From Mariprofundus sp. (GTDB taxonomy: Bacteria; Pseudomonadota; Zetaproteobacteria; Mariprofundales; Mariprofundaceae), in assembly GCA_027019785.1 (NCBI GenBank), contig JALUWF010000268.1, positions 1-38,357 on the forward strand: a stretch of 38,357 nucleotides of DNA. Reading direction: 5' to 3'. A model generated the notes under the pieces. The model made no database searches and had not been told where the DNA came from. It saw nothing but the letters and a program-made list of their open reading frames with translations. Below, piece after piece: positions 25,298 to 35,202 of the stretch; the stretch's first letter is position 1; each line of letters starts with the position of its first letter. Made by a program: the position numbers and the translations under genes.

Positions 25298-27772
25298 CTA
25301 GGCGTTCATGCGTTGCACATATGCTTGCAATGCGGAACATCCCCGTTGAAATGCGTGTCGCAACTGTGCTGTATAGTGCGCCATATCATCGCCATCCAGT
25401 ACATCCCGTTGAGATTCAATTTCGATGCAGAGTGACACAACGCTCTGGACACCCAATGTGGCAGCGCTGCCTTTAAAACCATGCACACGTTCAAGAAATT
25501 GACTGGTTTGTCCCAAGCGGGCAAGGGCATCGAGTTGCGCCAGATGCTCTCTGCCACTGGAGAGAAAAGACTGAAACAGATGTTGCCGTTTGTGCGGTGA
25601 AATGATCATGCTGAACAACTCATCAAGCGTATCTTCATGAAGCGTCGTCTCCGATTTGGTATCTGCCTGGGCTTCTATATGCACGATATCGGAATGGACA
25701 TCGCTATGGGCATGCTCCGCTACCTTCTCCAATAATGTGGCCATCTGTACCGGCTTGGTGATATAATCATTGGCTCCGGCGTGCATGCATTCCCTAATGG
25801 TATTCGGCAAGGCATCGGCGCTGAGCATTAATACCGGCGTGCTGGCGCTGGTATCCATAAATCGGAATTGTTTGAGCACTTCTAATCCACTGACTTTGGG
25901 CATATTCATATCCAACAGAATCAGATCGAATGTTGCATCGTTGGCCAACATATCGAGCGCTTGCTCGCCATCTCCGGCCAGAGACACCCGGTGACCGGCT
26001 TGCCTTAGTACGGCGAGGATGACCTCCTGATTCACCGGGTTGTCTTCTGCAAGCAGAATATGTAGCGGATTGGCTGCCTGTTTTCGTTGCAAGACTTCAA
26101 CCATGGAAATCACATCATCGGAATGATGCACGACACTTGCTGCGTGCAGTGCGTTAAATAATAGCCTATCCTGCACAGGAGGATGTAACACGGCAGCAAA
26201 CCCGCCTGCAATCATGGCCGCATCTGTCGTGCGCTGCTGATCCAGTCCAATCAGAATCATATTCAAGCCGGCCAGTTCCTGTTTGTCGCGAACAGCTCGG
26301 GCCATAACCTCAGGCTTACAATGCAAAGCATGCATATCCAGAATCAACACATCAAAGCCCTGCCCCGACGACCATGCATCCACCAGCATGGATAATACCT
26401 GTGTTTCTTCATGCACCAACGCCACATGCACGCCCCAGCCTTGTAGCAATAGTTCCACCGATGCGTCGGTTTTTTCGACGTCTGAAAGCAATAACGCATG
26501 CAACCGTGAGAGTGCCTGCTCCCCGTTTTGCTCTGCCTGCCGTTCAAATGGCAGCTCTATGGTAAACGTACTGCCCTTATCCAGCTTGCTGACCAAAGAT
26601 ATACGCCCCCCCATCAGTTCAGCCAGGTTTTTTGCAATCGTGGTGCCCAGCCCGGTACCACCAAAACGGCGTGTGATGCTACTGTCGGCCTGCGTAAAAC
26701 GCTCAAAGATCATAGACTGTTCCTCATCGGACATGCCGATACCGGTATCGCGAATGCAAAAATGAAGCCGTGTTGAATCTTCGGCCACTTCGATCATTTC
26801 CACCACGATATCCACGCCTCCCTGCTGGGTAAATTTCACTGCATTACCAATGATATTGACCAGGATTTGTTTCAGCCGTTTCGGATCACCCAGCAGTGCA
26901 TAGGGCGCTTCGGGATCAAGTAACAGATTCACACCAATACCTTTGTCTATGGCCTGCGCTTCAAACATGGCGACCACGGCATGCATCAGTTGATGCAGAT
27001 CAAACGCTTCATCCGCCAGTTCCAGCTTGCCCGCTTCGATCTTGGATATATCCAAAATGCGCTCAATCAAACCCAGCAGGTGATAGGAAGAATCCCTGAT
27101 GACATTGGCAAAATGCATTTGTTCGGGGGTCAAATTAGAACTCCGGGACAGATCATTCATGCCGATAATGCCATTGAGCGGCGTCCGCAGTTCGTGGCTC
27201 ATATTGGCGATAAAGCGGGATTTGGCTTCATTGGCTGCCTTGGCTGCATCAATGGCATGGTTCAGCTTTCGAATCAGGCTGGCCATAAACATCGGCACAA
27301 CAGCAAGAATAATCAGCATGGACAGCACCAGCCCTATATGCTGATGCCAGAATGGTGCCAACAGGGTGATCGGTAAAAATGCTGCTAACGATAGCAACGT
27401 AGTATAAATCAGGTACTTCAGACCGAACCTGAAACCGTTGCCGGTAATCACCCACAGATAGATAGTAACAAATACTACGCCATCTTCACCTTCCGCCAAA
27501 ATCACGCCGAGCGAAATCATTGCAATATCAGCTGTTATGCCGAGCAGCCTGCGAGTACGATTCTTTTCCGGTGAGATCAGAATCCACGCCAATATGCCCA
27601 GCGCGACAGGCAGATAGGCCAGACTCAGGTAACAGGCCAGATCAGGGCCTGTAAAACAGAAATAGATGCTGATTAATACGGCAATCAGGATACGGAACAG
27701 CGTTTGTTCATGCTCGCTGTCCGGTCTGTTTTGCAGGCGTTCCTTCACCCAAATCAGCCTTTTTGTTGTCAT
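25298..27772 (-). CDS. rpfC: RpfC-like hybrid sensor kinase (5TM-HisKA-HATPase-REC-HPt), DSF receptor
   Basis: 824 residues. The input region has about five or six membrane helices (25-165) with little periplasmic sequence, then HisKA with ANMSHELRTPLNG (His193), ATPase boxes including RDTGIGM and RRFGGTGLGTTIAKNLAELMGG (the GLGTTIAK form is typical of RpfC), a degenerate receiver (about 424-545) without a clear acidic pocket, a full receiver (about 569-685, AEDN, Asp621, Lys673) and a C-terminal HPt domain (VHGFKGSAATLG, His764). RpfC senses DSF and, in Xanthomonas, also binds RpfF through its receiver to limit signal output. The usual partner RpfG (HD-GYP response regulator) is not in this window. 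The gene begins only 32 bases after the stop of the small Cys gene that ends the SUF operon. Confidence 0.87.
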   Translation of the reverse strand: MTTKRLIWVKERLQNRPDSEHEQTLFRILIAVLISIYFCFTGPDLACYLSLAYLPVALGILAWILISPEKNRTRRLLGITADIAMISLGVILAEGEDGVVFVTIYLWVITGNGFRFGLKYLIYTTLLSLAAFLPITLLAPFWHQHIGLVLSMLIILAVVPMFMASLIRKLNHAIDAAKAANEAKSRFIANMSHELRTPLNGIIGMNDLSRSSNLTPEQMHFANVIRDSSYHLLGLIERILDISKIEAGKLELADEAFDLHQLMHAVVAMFEAQAIDKGIGVNLLLDPEAPYALLGDPKRLKQILVNIIGNAVKFTQQGGVDIVVEMIEVAEDSTRLHFCIRDTGIGMSDEEQSMIFERFTQADSSITRRFGGTGLGTTIAKNLAELMGGRISLVSKLDKGSTFTIELPFERQAEQNGEQALSRLHALLLSDVEKTDASVELLLQGWGVHVALVHEETQVLSMLVDAWSSGQGFDVLILDMHALHCKPEVMARAVRDKQELAGLNMILIGLDQQRTTDAAMIAGGFAAVLHPPVQDRLLFNALHAASVVHHSDDVISMVEVLQRKQAANPLHILLAEDNPVNQEVILAVLRQAGHRVSLAGDGEQALDMLANDATFDLILLDMNMPKVSGLEVLKQFRFMDTSASTPVLMLSADALPNTIRECMHAGANDYITKPVQMATLLEKVAEHAHSDVHSDIVHIEAQADTKSETTLHEDTLDELFSMIISPHKRQHLFQSFLSSGREHLAQLDALARLGQTSQFLERVHGFKGSAATLGVQSVVSLCIEIESQRDVLDGDDMAHYTAQLRHAFQRGCSALQAYVQRMNA

Positions 27773-27775
27773 AGC

Positions 27776-27803
27776 TCTATACTGGCAGCAAATCTGTTGC
27801 CAA
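27776..27803 (-). promoter_or_regulatory. Possible promoter immediately before rpfC
   Basis: On the minus strand, TTGGCA, 16 bases, then TATAGA. The -10 lies 3 bases before the ATG, so any transcript would be nearly leaderless. It may be chance; the alternative is read-through from the SUF operon. Confidence 0.25.
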
Positions 27804-27804
27804 T

Positions 27805-28008
27805 CTATTGATGGGCTGGCCGAACCTCGTATTTAAGATAGTCGATACTGGAAACGCTACGGACATCATAACAAGGAAGTGTAGCAGATTTGAAATTAAA
27901 TGCCCTGCAGCCATGGCGCTGCTGTTGATGCCAGCTGATCAAATAGTGCCGACAACTCAGACACGGCGCGGGCTTTGGCCTCTCGGCGTCCTGCGCCTGC
28001 TCAGTCAT
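27805..28008 (-). CDS. Small conserved cysteine protein (CxxC, putative metal-binding)
   Basis: 67 residues: PCLSCRHYLISWHQQQRHGC, then RAFNFKSATLPCYDVRSVS. The pattern C-x2-CRHY-x-W...G-C-RAF-FKS is one that I recognise from small conserved proteobacterial proteins of unknown function, possibly zinc- or iron-binding; some are named uracil-DNA glycosylase-like in databases without basis. The ATG overlaps the end of the Rieske gene by 8 bases, so it belongs to the SUF transcript. A role in Fe-S or metal handling is inferred only from context. Confidence 0.75.
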   Translation of the reverse strand: MTEQAQDAERPKPAPCLSCRHYLISWHQQQRHGCRAFNFKSATLPCYDVRSVSSIDYLKYEVRPAHQ

Positions 28009-28315
28009 CCGTATCCACTTGAATCATACCGTTTTCAACCCGGACGGGAAATGTCTCAATATCATCATAGGCAGGCGGTGTTAGCGCTTTGCCATCTCGG
28101 ATACAGAAACGAGCACCATGGCGCGGGCAGATAACCTGATCGCCTTCACATTCGCCGCTGGCCAATTCGCCGCCGTCATGCGTACAGACATCCTCGATGG
28201 CAAAGTATTCTCCATCGAGATTGAATATGGCGATTTCACAATATGGTGTATTAATGATTTTACGACTGCCCGGCGGCATCTCGCTCACCGGTGCAACATC
28301 AATCCATTCAGCCAT
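28001..28315 (-). CDS. Rieske-type [2Fe-2S] ferredoxin (non-haem)
   Basis: 104 residues from ATG 28315, which has GGAGG 5 bases upstream; the track ORF from 28441 adds 42 residues translated from repeat DNA. Cluster ligands are CTHDGGELASGE (Cys-x-His) and CPRHGARF (Cys-x2-His), the standard two Cys, two His Rieske set. Its small size and DVAPVSEMPPGSRK start resemble the NirD/ferredoxin class of stand-alone Rieske proteins that accompany SUF operons. Probable role: electron donor during cluster assembly or a client of it. It lies between sufT and the small Cys protein. Confidence 0.9.
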   Translation of the reverse strand: MAEWIDVAPVSEMPPGSRKIINTPYCEIAIFNLDGEYFAIEDVCTHDGGELASGECEGDQVICPRHGARFCIRDGKALTPPAYDDIETFPVRVENGMIQVDTDD

Positions 28316-28356
28316 CATATCCTCCAGTAATCGAACAGGCACAACATACAAGCATT

Positions 28357-28497
28357 GAACCGCAAAGTACGCAAAGGTACGCAAAGTTAAAACCAAAGAT
28401 GAAAGCGTTGAATATCCGGTGTCTTGAGGTAAAGACTCCAAGCCCCAATAAAATCTTATTTTGACTTTCTTTGCGAACCTTTGCGCCCTTTGCGGTG
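28357..28497. repeat. CCGCAAAG/CTTTGCGG inverted repeat, SUF copy 1 (sufT-Rieske gap)
   Basis: Left arm GAACCGCAAAGTACGCAAAG (from 28357) and right arm CTTTGCGAACCTTTGCGCCC (from 28469, ending GGTG at 28497) are inverted and separated by about 80 bases. It fills most of the gap between the sufT stop and the Rieske gene. Confidence 0.8.
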
Positions 28498-28516
28498 AAA
28501 GTTTTTGACTATGCCT

Positions 28517-29083
28517 TTAAAACATCCCCAGTTGCAAGCGCGCTTCATCGCTCATCATGGAACGATCCCAGACCGGATCGAAGACCAGTTGCACTTCCAC
28601 ATCATGGACATGCTTGACGGATAGCACCTTGGCGCGTACATCATCGACAATGAACGGGCCCATGCCGCAGCCAGGTGCGGTCAGCGTCATGATAATATCG
28701 ACATGGTTTTTGCCATCATCGGTGTCCACCACATGCACATCATAGACCAGCCCGAGATCGACAATATTGACCGGGATTTCGGGATCGTAACAGGTTTTCA
28801 ATACATCCCGGATGGCCTTCTCTTCGACAGGGCCGCATGCAACAGATGTTTTTTCATCAACTTTAGCTTCAACTGCGTTGTTGCTTTCCCCAAGCCCCAG
28901 CGCATCAGCATCCTTGCCGTCCACGCGGGCCAGGTTGCCGGAAACACTAACTGTATAGGTGCCGCCGAGCTCTTGCGTGATCAGCACCATCGCACCGGCC
29001 GGAATGGTGACCGGCGTGCCAAGTGGAATCAGAATTGCATCAACATCGCGGGTGGTGGTAACGGTATCACCGGTGCTGTTCAT
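28517..29083 (-). CDS. sufT: SufT, Fe-S assembly protein (MIP18/DUF59 family)
   Basis: About 188 residues. The N-terminal part ILIPLGTPVTIPAGAMVLIT and TYTVSVSGNLARVDGKDADA is specific to the SufT subgroup; the C-terminal DUF59 domain has VLKTCYDPEIPVNIVDLGLV and TLTAPGCGMGP with its conserved Cys, and ends in VFDPVWDRSMMSDEARLQLG. SufT helps deliver Fe-S clusters to target enzymes. The ORF-track start (29158) runs into sufU; ATG 29083 or the ATG 3 bases earlier, which overlaps the sufU stop by one base, is the real start. Confidence 0.92.
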   Translation of the reverse strand: MNSTGDTVTTTRDVDAILIPLGTPVTIPAGAMVLITQELGGTYTVSVSGNLARVDGKDADALGLGESNNAVEAKVDEKTSVACGPVEEKAIRDVLKTCYDPEIPVNIVDLGLVYDVHVVDTDDGKNHVDIIMTLTAPGCGMGPFIVDDVRAKVLSVKHVHDVEVQLVFDPVWDRSMMSDEARLQLGMF

Positions 29084-29085
29084 CA

Positions 29086-29541
29086 TTATTCCGTTTTCGC
29101 TATGGTATGGGAGTCGGTGACGGCTGATTTCAGGGTATGCCAACACAGCGAAGCACATTTGATGCGACTGGGAAACTCGCGCACGCCGGCCAGCACGGCC
29201 AGTTTGCCCAGCGCCTCTTCATCCGGCGTTTCATCCAGATCGGATGTGACCATATGCTGGAACATGTCAAATTTCTGTGCGAATTCCGATAACGGCGTGC
29301 CTTTCACCGCTTCTGTCATCAGCGACGCCGAAGCTACCGAAATGGCGCAGCCCTCGCCCTCGAATGATACATCTTCAATCATGCCATCGTCGTTCACATC
29401 CAGATACACATGCAGCCTATCGCCGCAGAGCGGATTATAGCCATCGGCCTCATGGTTAAAATGCGCCAGCTTGCCGAAATTACGCGGCGCTTTATTGTGA
29501 TCGACGATCACCTGCAAATATAAATCTCTCAAATCAAACAT
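29086..29541 (-). CDS. sufU: SufU-type Fe-S scaffold/sulfur-transfer protein
   Basis: 151 residues from ATG 29541 (MFDLRDLYLQVIVDHNKAPR). Conserved cysteines are Cys39 in PLCGD with Asp41, Cys65 in EGEGCAIS and Cys129 in RIKCASLCW, the SufU/IscU-like set; the insertion between the second and third cysteines marks the SufU type. SufU takes sulfur from SufS and needs zinc in Bacillus. Its presence together with the absence of sufE fits a SufS-SufU pair. The track start at 29574 is an extension into repeat DNA. It overlaps sufT by one base. Confidence 0.93.
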   Translation of the reverse strand: MFDLRDLYLQVIVDHNKAPRNFGKLAHFNHEADGYNPLCGDRLHVYLDVNDDGMIEDVSFEGEGCAISVASASLMTEAVKGTPLSEFAQKFDMFQHMVTSDLDETPDEEALGKLAVLAGVREFPSRIKCASLCWHTLKSAVTDSHTIAKTE

Positions 29542-29556
29542 AAATAAACCCTTTTT

Positions 29557-29702
29557 GAACCGCAAAGTGCGCAAAGGTACGCAAAGAAGTCAAAACCTGT
29601 GATGGTCTGGGCAGTCTTGAAAGCTGGCAACTATTATTCTGGAGCCAAGTCATCGTAAAAAAATTCGATTTTCCTTTGCGTGCCTTTGCGTCCTCTGCGG
29701 TG
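29557..29702. repeat. CCGCAAAG/CTTTGCGG inverted repeat, SUF copy 2 (sufS-sufU gap)
   Basis: Left arm GAACCGCAAAGTGCGCAAAG (from 29557) and right arm CCTTTGCGTGCCTTTGCGTC (from 29673) are inverted and about 85 bases apart. The right arm begins 8 bases beyond the sufS stop and the left arm ends 15 bases before the sufU ATG, so the element spans nearly the whole gap. Confidence 0.85.
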
Positions 29703-29709
29703 AAAAAAA

Positions 29710-30927
29710 TCATGCAAAGATCGCTTTGGCTTTTTCTAATGCTACGAACAATGAATCGACTTCGGCTTCAGTGTTGTAAACCGAAAACGAAGCACGCGCG
29801 GTGGCCGGCACCTTGAAAAACTGCATCACCGGCATGGCGCAATGGTGACCGGCACGAATGGCGACGCCTTCACGATCCACAATCGTACCCAGATCATGCG
29901 GATGCACCTGATCCAGCACAAATGACAATACGCAGGCTTTATGCGCTGCCGTGCCAATCTGGCGCAGACCATCGAATGCTTCCGCTTTGGCTGTGGCATA
30001 GGCCAGCAGCTCTTTTTCGCGTTTGGCAATCACATCAAAACCGATGCCCTGAATATATTCAATGGCCTTGCCGAAACCGATAACGCCGGCGATATGCGGC
30101 GTACCAGCCTCGAATTTGTAAGGCAGATCGTTATATTCGGTTTTTTCAAAGCTGACGGTCAGAATCATGTCGCCGCCGCCCTGATAAGGAGGCATGGATT
30201 CAAGTATCGATTCCCGGCCTATCAATACGCCAATGCCGGTCGGCCCATACATTTTGTGCGCACTGGTAACATAGAAATCACAATCCATCGCCTGCACATC
30301 TACAGCCATATGGCCCGCCGCCTGAGCGCCATCCACCAACACTTTTGCCCCCACTGCATGGGCTTTTTCTATGATCCTCTCAACCGGATTGATGCTGCCC
30401 AGCGCATTGGACATATGCACCACGCCAACGATTTTTGTGCGCTCGGAAAGCAGCGCCTCGAATGCATCCATGATCAACTCGCCGCGTTCATTGATCGGCG
30501 CGACTTTCAGTGTAGCACCAGTACGTTCGCAGAGCATCTGCCACGGTACGATATCAGAGTGGTGCTCCATGTGCGTGATCAGGACTTCATCGCCTGCGCC
30601 GATATGCGCGCCACCCCATGATGAAGCGATCAGATTGATGGCCTCGGTGGTGCCGCGCGTAAAAATGACTTCACGCTCACTGCGCGCATTGAAAAACGAT
30701 GCAATGCGCTGGCGCGCCGCTTCATAATTCGCCGTAGCGCGTTCGGACAGCGCATGCACGCCACGATGCACATTGGCATTATCACAAGTATAGTAGTGAT
30801 TCACCGCATCAATCACGCACTGCGGTTTCTGAGTCGTCGCCGCATTATCCAGATAAGCCAGCGGCTTACCGTACACTTGCTGATTCAGAATCGGGAAATC
30901 ACCCCGAATTTTCTCAATATCAAACAT
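29710..30927 (-). CDS. sufS: Cysteine desulfurase SufS
   Basis: 405 residues from ATG 30927 (MFDIEKIRGDFPIL); the 15 extra residues in the track come from repeat DNA. PLP enzyme that removes sulfur from cysteine for cluster synthesis. Motifs: LDNAATTQKP, THMEHHSDIVPWQ, VDGAQAAGH, the PLP lysine in TSAHKMYGPTG (Lys225), and the catalytic cysteine in RAGHHCAMP (Cys363). The short class II active-site loop (RAGHHC) places it in the SufS group, not IscS. It stands between sufD and sufU and would donate sulfur to SufU. Confidence 0.97.
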   Translation of the reverse strand: MFDIEKIRGDFPILNQQVYGKPLAYLDNAATTQKPQCVIDAVNHYYTCDNANVHRGVHALSERATANYEAARQRIASFFNARSEREVIFTRGTTEAINLIASSWGGAHIGAGDEVLITHMEHHSDIVPWQMLCERTGATLKVAPINERGELIMDAFEALLSERTKIVGVVHMSNALGSINPVERIIEKAHAVGAKVLVDGAQAAGHMAVDVQAMDCDFYVTSAHKMYGPTGIGVLIGRESILESMPPYQGGGDMILTVSFEKTEYNDLPYKFEAGTPHIAGVIGFGKAIEYIQGIGFDVIAKREKELLAYATAKAEAFDGLRQIGTAAHKACVLSFVLDQVHPHDLGTIVDREGVAIRAGHHCAMPVMQFFKVPATARASFSVYNTEAEVDSLFVALEKAKAIFA

Positions 30928-30944
30928 ATTCAAAACCTTTTTTT

Positions 30945-31040
30945 GAACCGCAAAGGACGCAAAGTTTCGCAAAGAAAACCAATCTATTTTCGGTCGGTTT
31001 TTTTGTCTTTCCTTTGCGTACCTTTGCGCCCTTTGCGGTA
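30945..31040. repeat. CCGCAAAG/CTTTGCGG inverted repeat, SUF copy 3 (sufD-sufS gap)
   Basis: Left arm GAACCGCAAAGGACGCAAAG (from 30945) and right arm CCTTTGCGTACCTTTGCGCC (from 31011), inverted, about 37 bases apart. The element lies between the sufD stop and the sufS ATG. Confidence 0.85.
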
Positions 31041-31059
31041 GAAATATTATAAAGCGTAT

Positions 31060-32345
31060 TCATCCCAACAAGCCATCCAGATCGGTCATGTTCGGTAATT
31101 TGGCGAAAGCGGCTTTTTCGATGAAGCGACGGATGGCATTGTTATCCATGGCGGTGAGGATTTCATCGGCGAAGGCGAATGTCAGCAACTGGCGCGCTTC
31201 GGTTTCGGACAGGCCGCGCGATTTCAGGTAAAATAGTTGGTTTTCATCCAGTTGTCCGACCGTGACGCCATGGGCGCACTTCACATCGTCATTGTAAATT
31301 TCCAGTTCCGGCTTGGTGTCGATTTCTGCATTTTTTGATAACAGCAGATTACCATTGGACTGGGCCGAGTCGGTTTTGACTGCACCTTCGGCCACCACAA
31401 TCTTGCCATTGAATACGCCGTGCGCCCGGCCATCAAGGACGGTGCGATATTGCTCGCGACTGGTGCAGTGCGGCGCGGCATGATCAATGCGGGTATGGTG
31501 ATCGATATGCTGGCGACCAGATGCGACAAACAGGCCGTTCAGATCGCATGATGCGCCTGCTTCGGCCAGTTTTACGACAATATCGGTGCGCGACAGGCTG
31601 CCGCCCAGTTCCACCGCATGCAGGGTATAACGGGAATCGCGCGCCTGTTTGACTTCAACGCGGCCAATATGAAACTGTTTGGCGCTTTCCATCTGTAAAC
31701 GATAATGAGTCAGTGAGGCGTTATCTTGCAAACGGAGATACGTGGCAATATTGCTCAGTCCGGCGCCAGCGCTGTCGCCACCCACAAAGTGCTCAATCAA
31801 TGTGACTTCTGCGCCTTGTCCCAGCATCAGGCCGTTTAATACATGTGCAGTATTATTGCCAACATGCACCACATACAACGGCCTATCGAGTTTTATATTT
31901 TTACCAATGCAGGCGCACAGGCCATCGCTGGCCAGCGCGCTATTGGTGGCCAGAAAACCATTAAATAACGGAGCGGATTCATCCAGTTTAAACAGGCAAT
32001 GCGAGGGTTCATCCGCACCTTCAGTCAGCAATGCCGAGAGCGGCTTGAGTTGGATGGTATCCGGCAGATTCGATGATTCCGGTTGAAAAACGCCAGCGAC
32101 AAAGACAATACGGTACGCATCCAGTCCTTCAATATCTGAAATCTCTGTTACAGAGATTTCAGTTGGCATCGGCAACCACCATGTTTCACCCAATGTGCCG
32201 GTGATGCGAGAAATATCAGTATATTTCCAATCTTCATCCCGCCGTCCAGGCAAACCAGTGCGTGTAAATGTATCAACGGCCTGTTGACGCAAGGCCTGTA
32301 CACCGGCATCGCCGGGCAGCGTTGAAAAATCCAGTGTCAAATCAC

Positions 32346-32349
<4 letters not shown>
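31060..32349 (-). CDS. sufD: SufD, SufBC2D scaffold subunit
   Basis: 429 residues, SufB/SufD fold: an N-terminal helical part ([12 protein letters not shown], the family's W-K-YT motif, about 36-47) and a beta-helix core with [39 protein letters not shown], then [20 protein letters not shown] and [20 protein letters not shown], and [10 protein letters not shown] near the end. With SufB and SufC it forms the scaffold on which clusters are built; SufD supports iron entry. The ATG overlaps the sufC stop by 4 bases. Confidence 0.96.
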
Positions 32350-33104
<755 letters not shown>

Positions 33105-33118
33105 AGTCAAAACCCTTT

Positions 33119-33192
33119 TACCGCAAAGAACGCAAAGGTACGCAAAGAAAAACAATAAAAATCCTTTGCGTACCTTTGCGTACTTTGCGGTT
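33119..33192. repeat. CCGCAAAG/CTTTGCGG inverted repeat, SUF copy 4 (sufB-sufC gap)
   Basis: Left arm CCGCAAAGAACGCAAAGGTA (from 33121) and right arm CTTTGCGTACCTTTGCGTAC (from 33164), with TTTGCGG completing it. The loop is only about 13 bases, so this copy can fold into a long hairpin in the SUF mRNA. It is the most compact of the four SUF copies. Confidence 0.88.
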
Positions 33193-33198
33193 CATTCT

Positions 33199-34689
33199 TT
33201 ATCCTACTGCCCCTTCGAGGGAGACTTCCATTAATCTGTTGGCTTCTACGGCGAATTCCATGGGGAGTTCGTTGAACACATCTTTGCAGAAACCATTCAC
33301 GATCATATTTACTGCATCTTCTTCCGAGATGCCCCGGCTCTGACAATAGAATAATTGATCTTCACCGATTTTTGATGTCGTCGCCTCATGCTCCATCGTG
33401 GCAGTCTGATTCTTCACAACCACATAGGGAAAGGTATGCGCCCCGCAGCTATCGCCAATCAGTAACGAATCGCACTGGGTATAGTTGCGCGCGCCATCTG
33501 CTCCCTTGCCAATATTAACCAGACCGCGATAGGACTGATTGCCATGTCCGGCGGCGATGCCCTTGGAAACAATCGTGCTTTTCGTGCGCTTGCCAATATG
33601 AATCATCTTGGTGCCGGTATCAGCCTCCTGACGCATTTTGGTCAACGCTACCGAATAAAATTCGCCCACCGAATCATCCCCGCGCAAGACGCAACTCGGG
33701 TATTTCCAGGTAATTGCACTACCTGTTTCCACCTGTGTCCAGCTCACTTTGGAGCGGTCGCCCCGGCAGTCGGCCCGTTTGGTAACAAAATTATAAATAC
33801 CCCCGACGCCGTTCTCATCACCCGGATACCAGTTCTGCACGGTGGAGTATTTGATTTGTGCATCATCCATCGCCACCAGTTCTACCACTGCGGCATGCAA
33901 CTGATTTTCATCGCGCTGTGGTGCCGTACAGCCTTCCAGATAAGAGACATAAGCACCTTCATCGGCAATGATCATAGTACGCTCGAACTGGCCGGTATTC
34001 ATGGCATTGATGCGAAAATAGGTGGATAACTCCATCGGACAACGCACGCCCTTGGGGATATAGACAAATGAACCATCGGTAAACACGGCGGAATTCAGCG
34101 CTGCATAAAAATTATCGCCCGTCGGCACCACCGTGCCGAGATATTGCCGCACCAGTTCCGGATATTCACGCACGGCTTCGGAAATCGGGCAGAAAATCAC
34201 TCCGGCTTCTTTCAGTTTTCCCTTAAACGTAGTGGCAACGGAAACCGAATCAAAGACGGCATCGACAGCCACGCCGGCCAGCATCTCCTGCTCGCGCAAC
34301 GGAATACCCAGCTTTTCGTAGGTTTCCACCAGTTTCGGGTCAACTTCGTCCAGACTTTTGGGGCCGTCCTCTTTTGATTTCGGTGCCGAATAATAAGAGA
34401 TAGATTGAAAATCTATCGGGGGGTATTGCACGTGCGCCCAGTGCGGCTCGGTCATGGTCAGCCAGTGCCGAAATGCCTCCAACCGCCAGTTCAACAACCA
34501 TTCCGGCTCATCCTTTTTGGCCGAGATATGACGAATCACATCTTCGTTCAGGCCGGGCGGCAGGGTATCCGCATCAATATCCGTAACGAATCCGGCTTCA
34601 TATTCCTGATTCGCAAACTCTTCCGGTTTTATGTCTGATTCGATGCCCGATACGATCTCTTGTTTGGTGGTCGGTTTCACGTCACTCAT
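33199..34689 (-). CDS. sufB: SufB, SufBC2D scaffold subunit
   Basis: About 496 residues from ATG 34689; the track start is a GTG one codon earlier. Family marks: [16 protein letters not shown], the catalytic-region sequence [56 protein letters not shown] with the conserved cysteine, [17 protein letters not shown] and [19 protein letters not shown]. SufB holds the nascent cluster and receives sulfur. The ATG shares a base with the stop of the Rrf2 regulator gene (TGATG), so both are translated together. It is the first structural gene of the SUF operon. Confidence 0.97.
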   Translation of the reverse strand: MSDVKPTTKQEIVSGIESDIKPEEFANQEYEAGFVTDIDADTLPPGLNEDVIRHISAKKDEPEWLLNWRLEAFRHWLTMTEPHWAHVQYPPIDFQSISYYSAPKSKEDGPKSLDEVDPKLVETYEKLGIPLREQEMLAGVAVDAVFDSVSVATTFKGKLKEAGVIFCPISEAVREYPELVRQYLGTVVPTGDNFYAALNSAVFTDGSFVYIPKGVRCPMELSTYFRINAMNTGQFERTMIIADEGAYVSYLEGCTAPQRDENQLHAAVVELVAMDDAQIKYSTVQNWYPGDENGVGGIYNFVTKRADCRGDRSKVSWTQVETGSAITWKYPSCVLRGDDSVGEFYSVALTKMRQEADTGTKMIHIGKRTKSTIVSKGIAAGHGNQSYRGLVNIGKGADGARNYTQCDSLLIGDSCGAHTFPYVVVKNQTATMEHEATTSKIGEDQLFYCQSRGISEEDAVNMIVNGFCKDVFNELPMEFAVEANRLMEVSLEGAVG

Positions 34690-35147
34690 CACTGCACCTT
34701 CGCAATCGCAACGCCGCGTTGCAGGCGGAATACCGGTACAAAGTCCTGTTCCGTCATGTCCGCCAGCGAAATATCTTCCAGTGCCTGACGCACGGCCTGA
34801 TTGATGCGTTTCCAGTTATTGCTGGTGGAGCAGACCTCATGCTGATCGCAGGAGCCTCCGTCTTCGAGATTGCACTCGGTCAGCGCAATCGAACCTTCAA
34901 ACACGCTGATCACATCGCGCACATTGATATCATTCGCAGACCGGATCAGGCGATAACCGCCATGCGCGCCGCGCACCGAGTCGAGCATGCCTTCATGCAG
35001 CAGCATTTGCAGAATCTTGCTAACAGTCGGCATGGGAATATGGGTGCTTTCCGACAACTCCGCCGCCGAAGAGCGCTCATGCCCGGATGCCGCCATGCAC
35101 GTCATCAGCAAAATCCCGTAATCCGTCAATTTGGTCAGTCTGAGCAT
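34689..35147 (-). CDS. Rrf2-family SUF operon regulator (Fe-S sensing)
   Basis: 152 residues from ATG 35147, with GGAG 5 bases upstream; the 54 extra track residues are intergenic. Winged helix-turn-helix of the Rrf2/IscR family: [19 protein letters not shown], recognition region [17 protein letters not shown], wing [12 protein letters not shown], then a cysteine motif [16 protein letters not shown] giving Cys92, Cys100 and Cys106, the three probable cluster ligands. These match the SUF-associated Rrf2 regulators of proteobacteria (SufR-like, TIGR02944 type), expected to repress the operon when carrying a cluster. It is the first gene of the operon and divergent from the bufferin operon. Confidence 0.93.
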   Translation of the reverse strand: MLRLTKLTDYGILLMTCMAASGHERSSAAELSESTHIPMPTVSKILQMLLHEGMLDSVRGAHGGYRLIRSANDINVRDVISVFEGSIALTECNLEDGGSCDQHEVCSTSNNWKRINQAVRQALEDISLADMTEQDFVPVFRLQRGVAIAKVQ

Positions 35148-35202
35148 ACGCACTCCAGCCGGAAGAAGACATGACATCACCTCATCCGATCTATAGGCGA
35201 CC

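Noticed and set aside
33105-33155. N-terminal extension [17 protein letters not shown] of SufC in the ORF track
   Set aside because: It is a translation of the CTTTGCG repeat; the family start [10 protein letters not shown] at 33104 fits alignment and spacing. Similar extensions of SufS, SufU and the Rieske protein were removed for the same reason.
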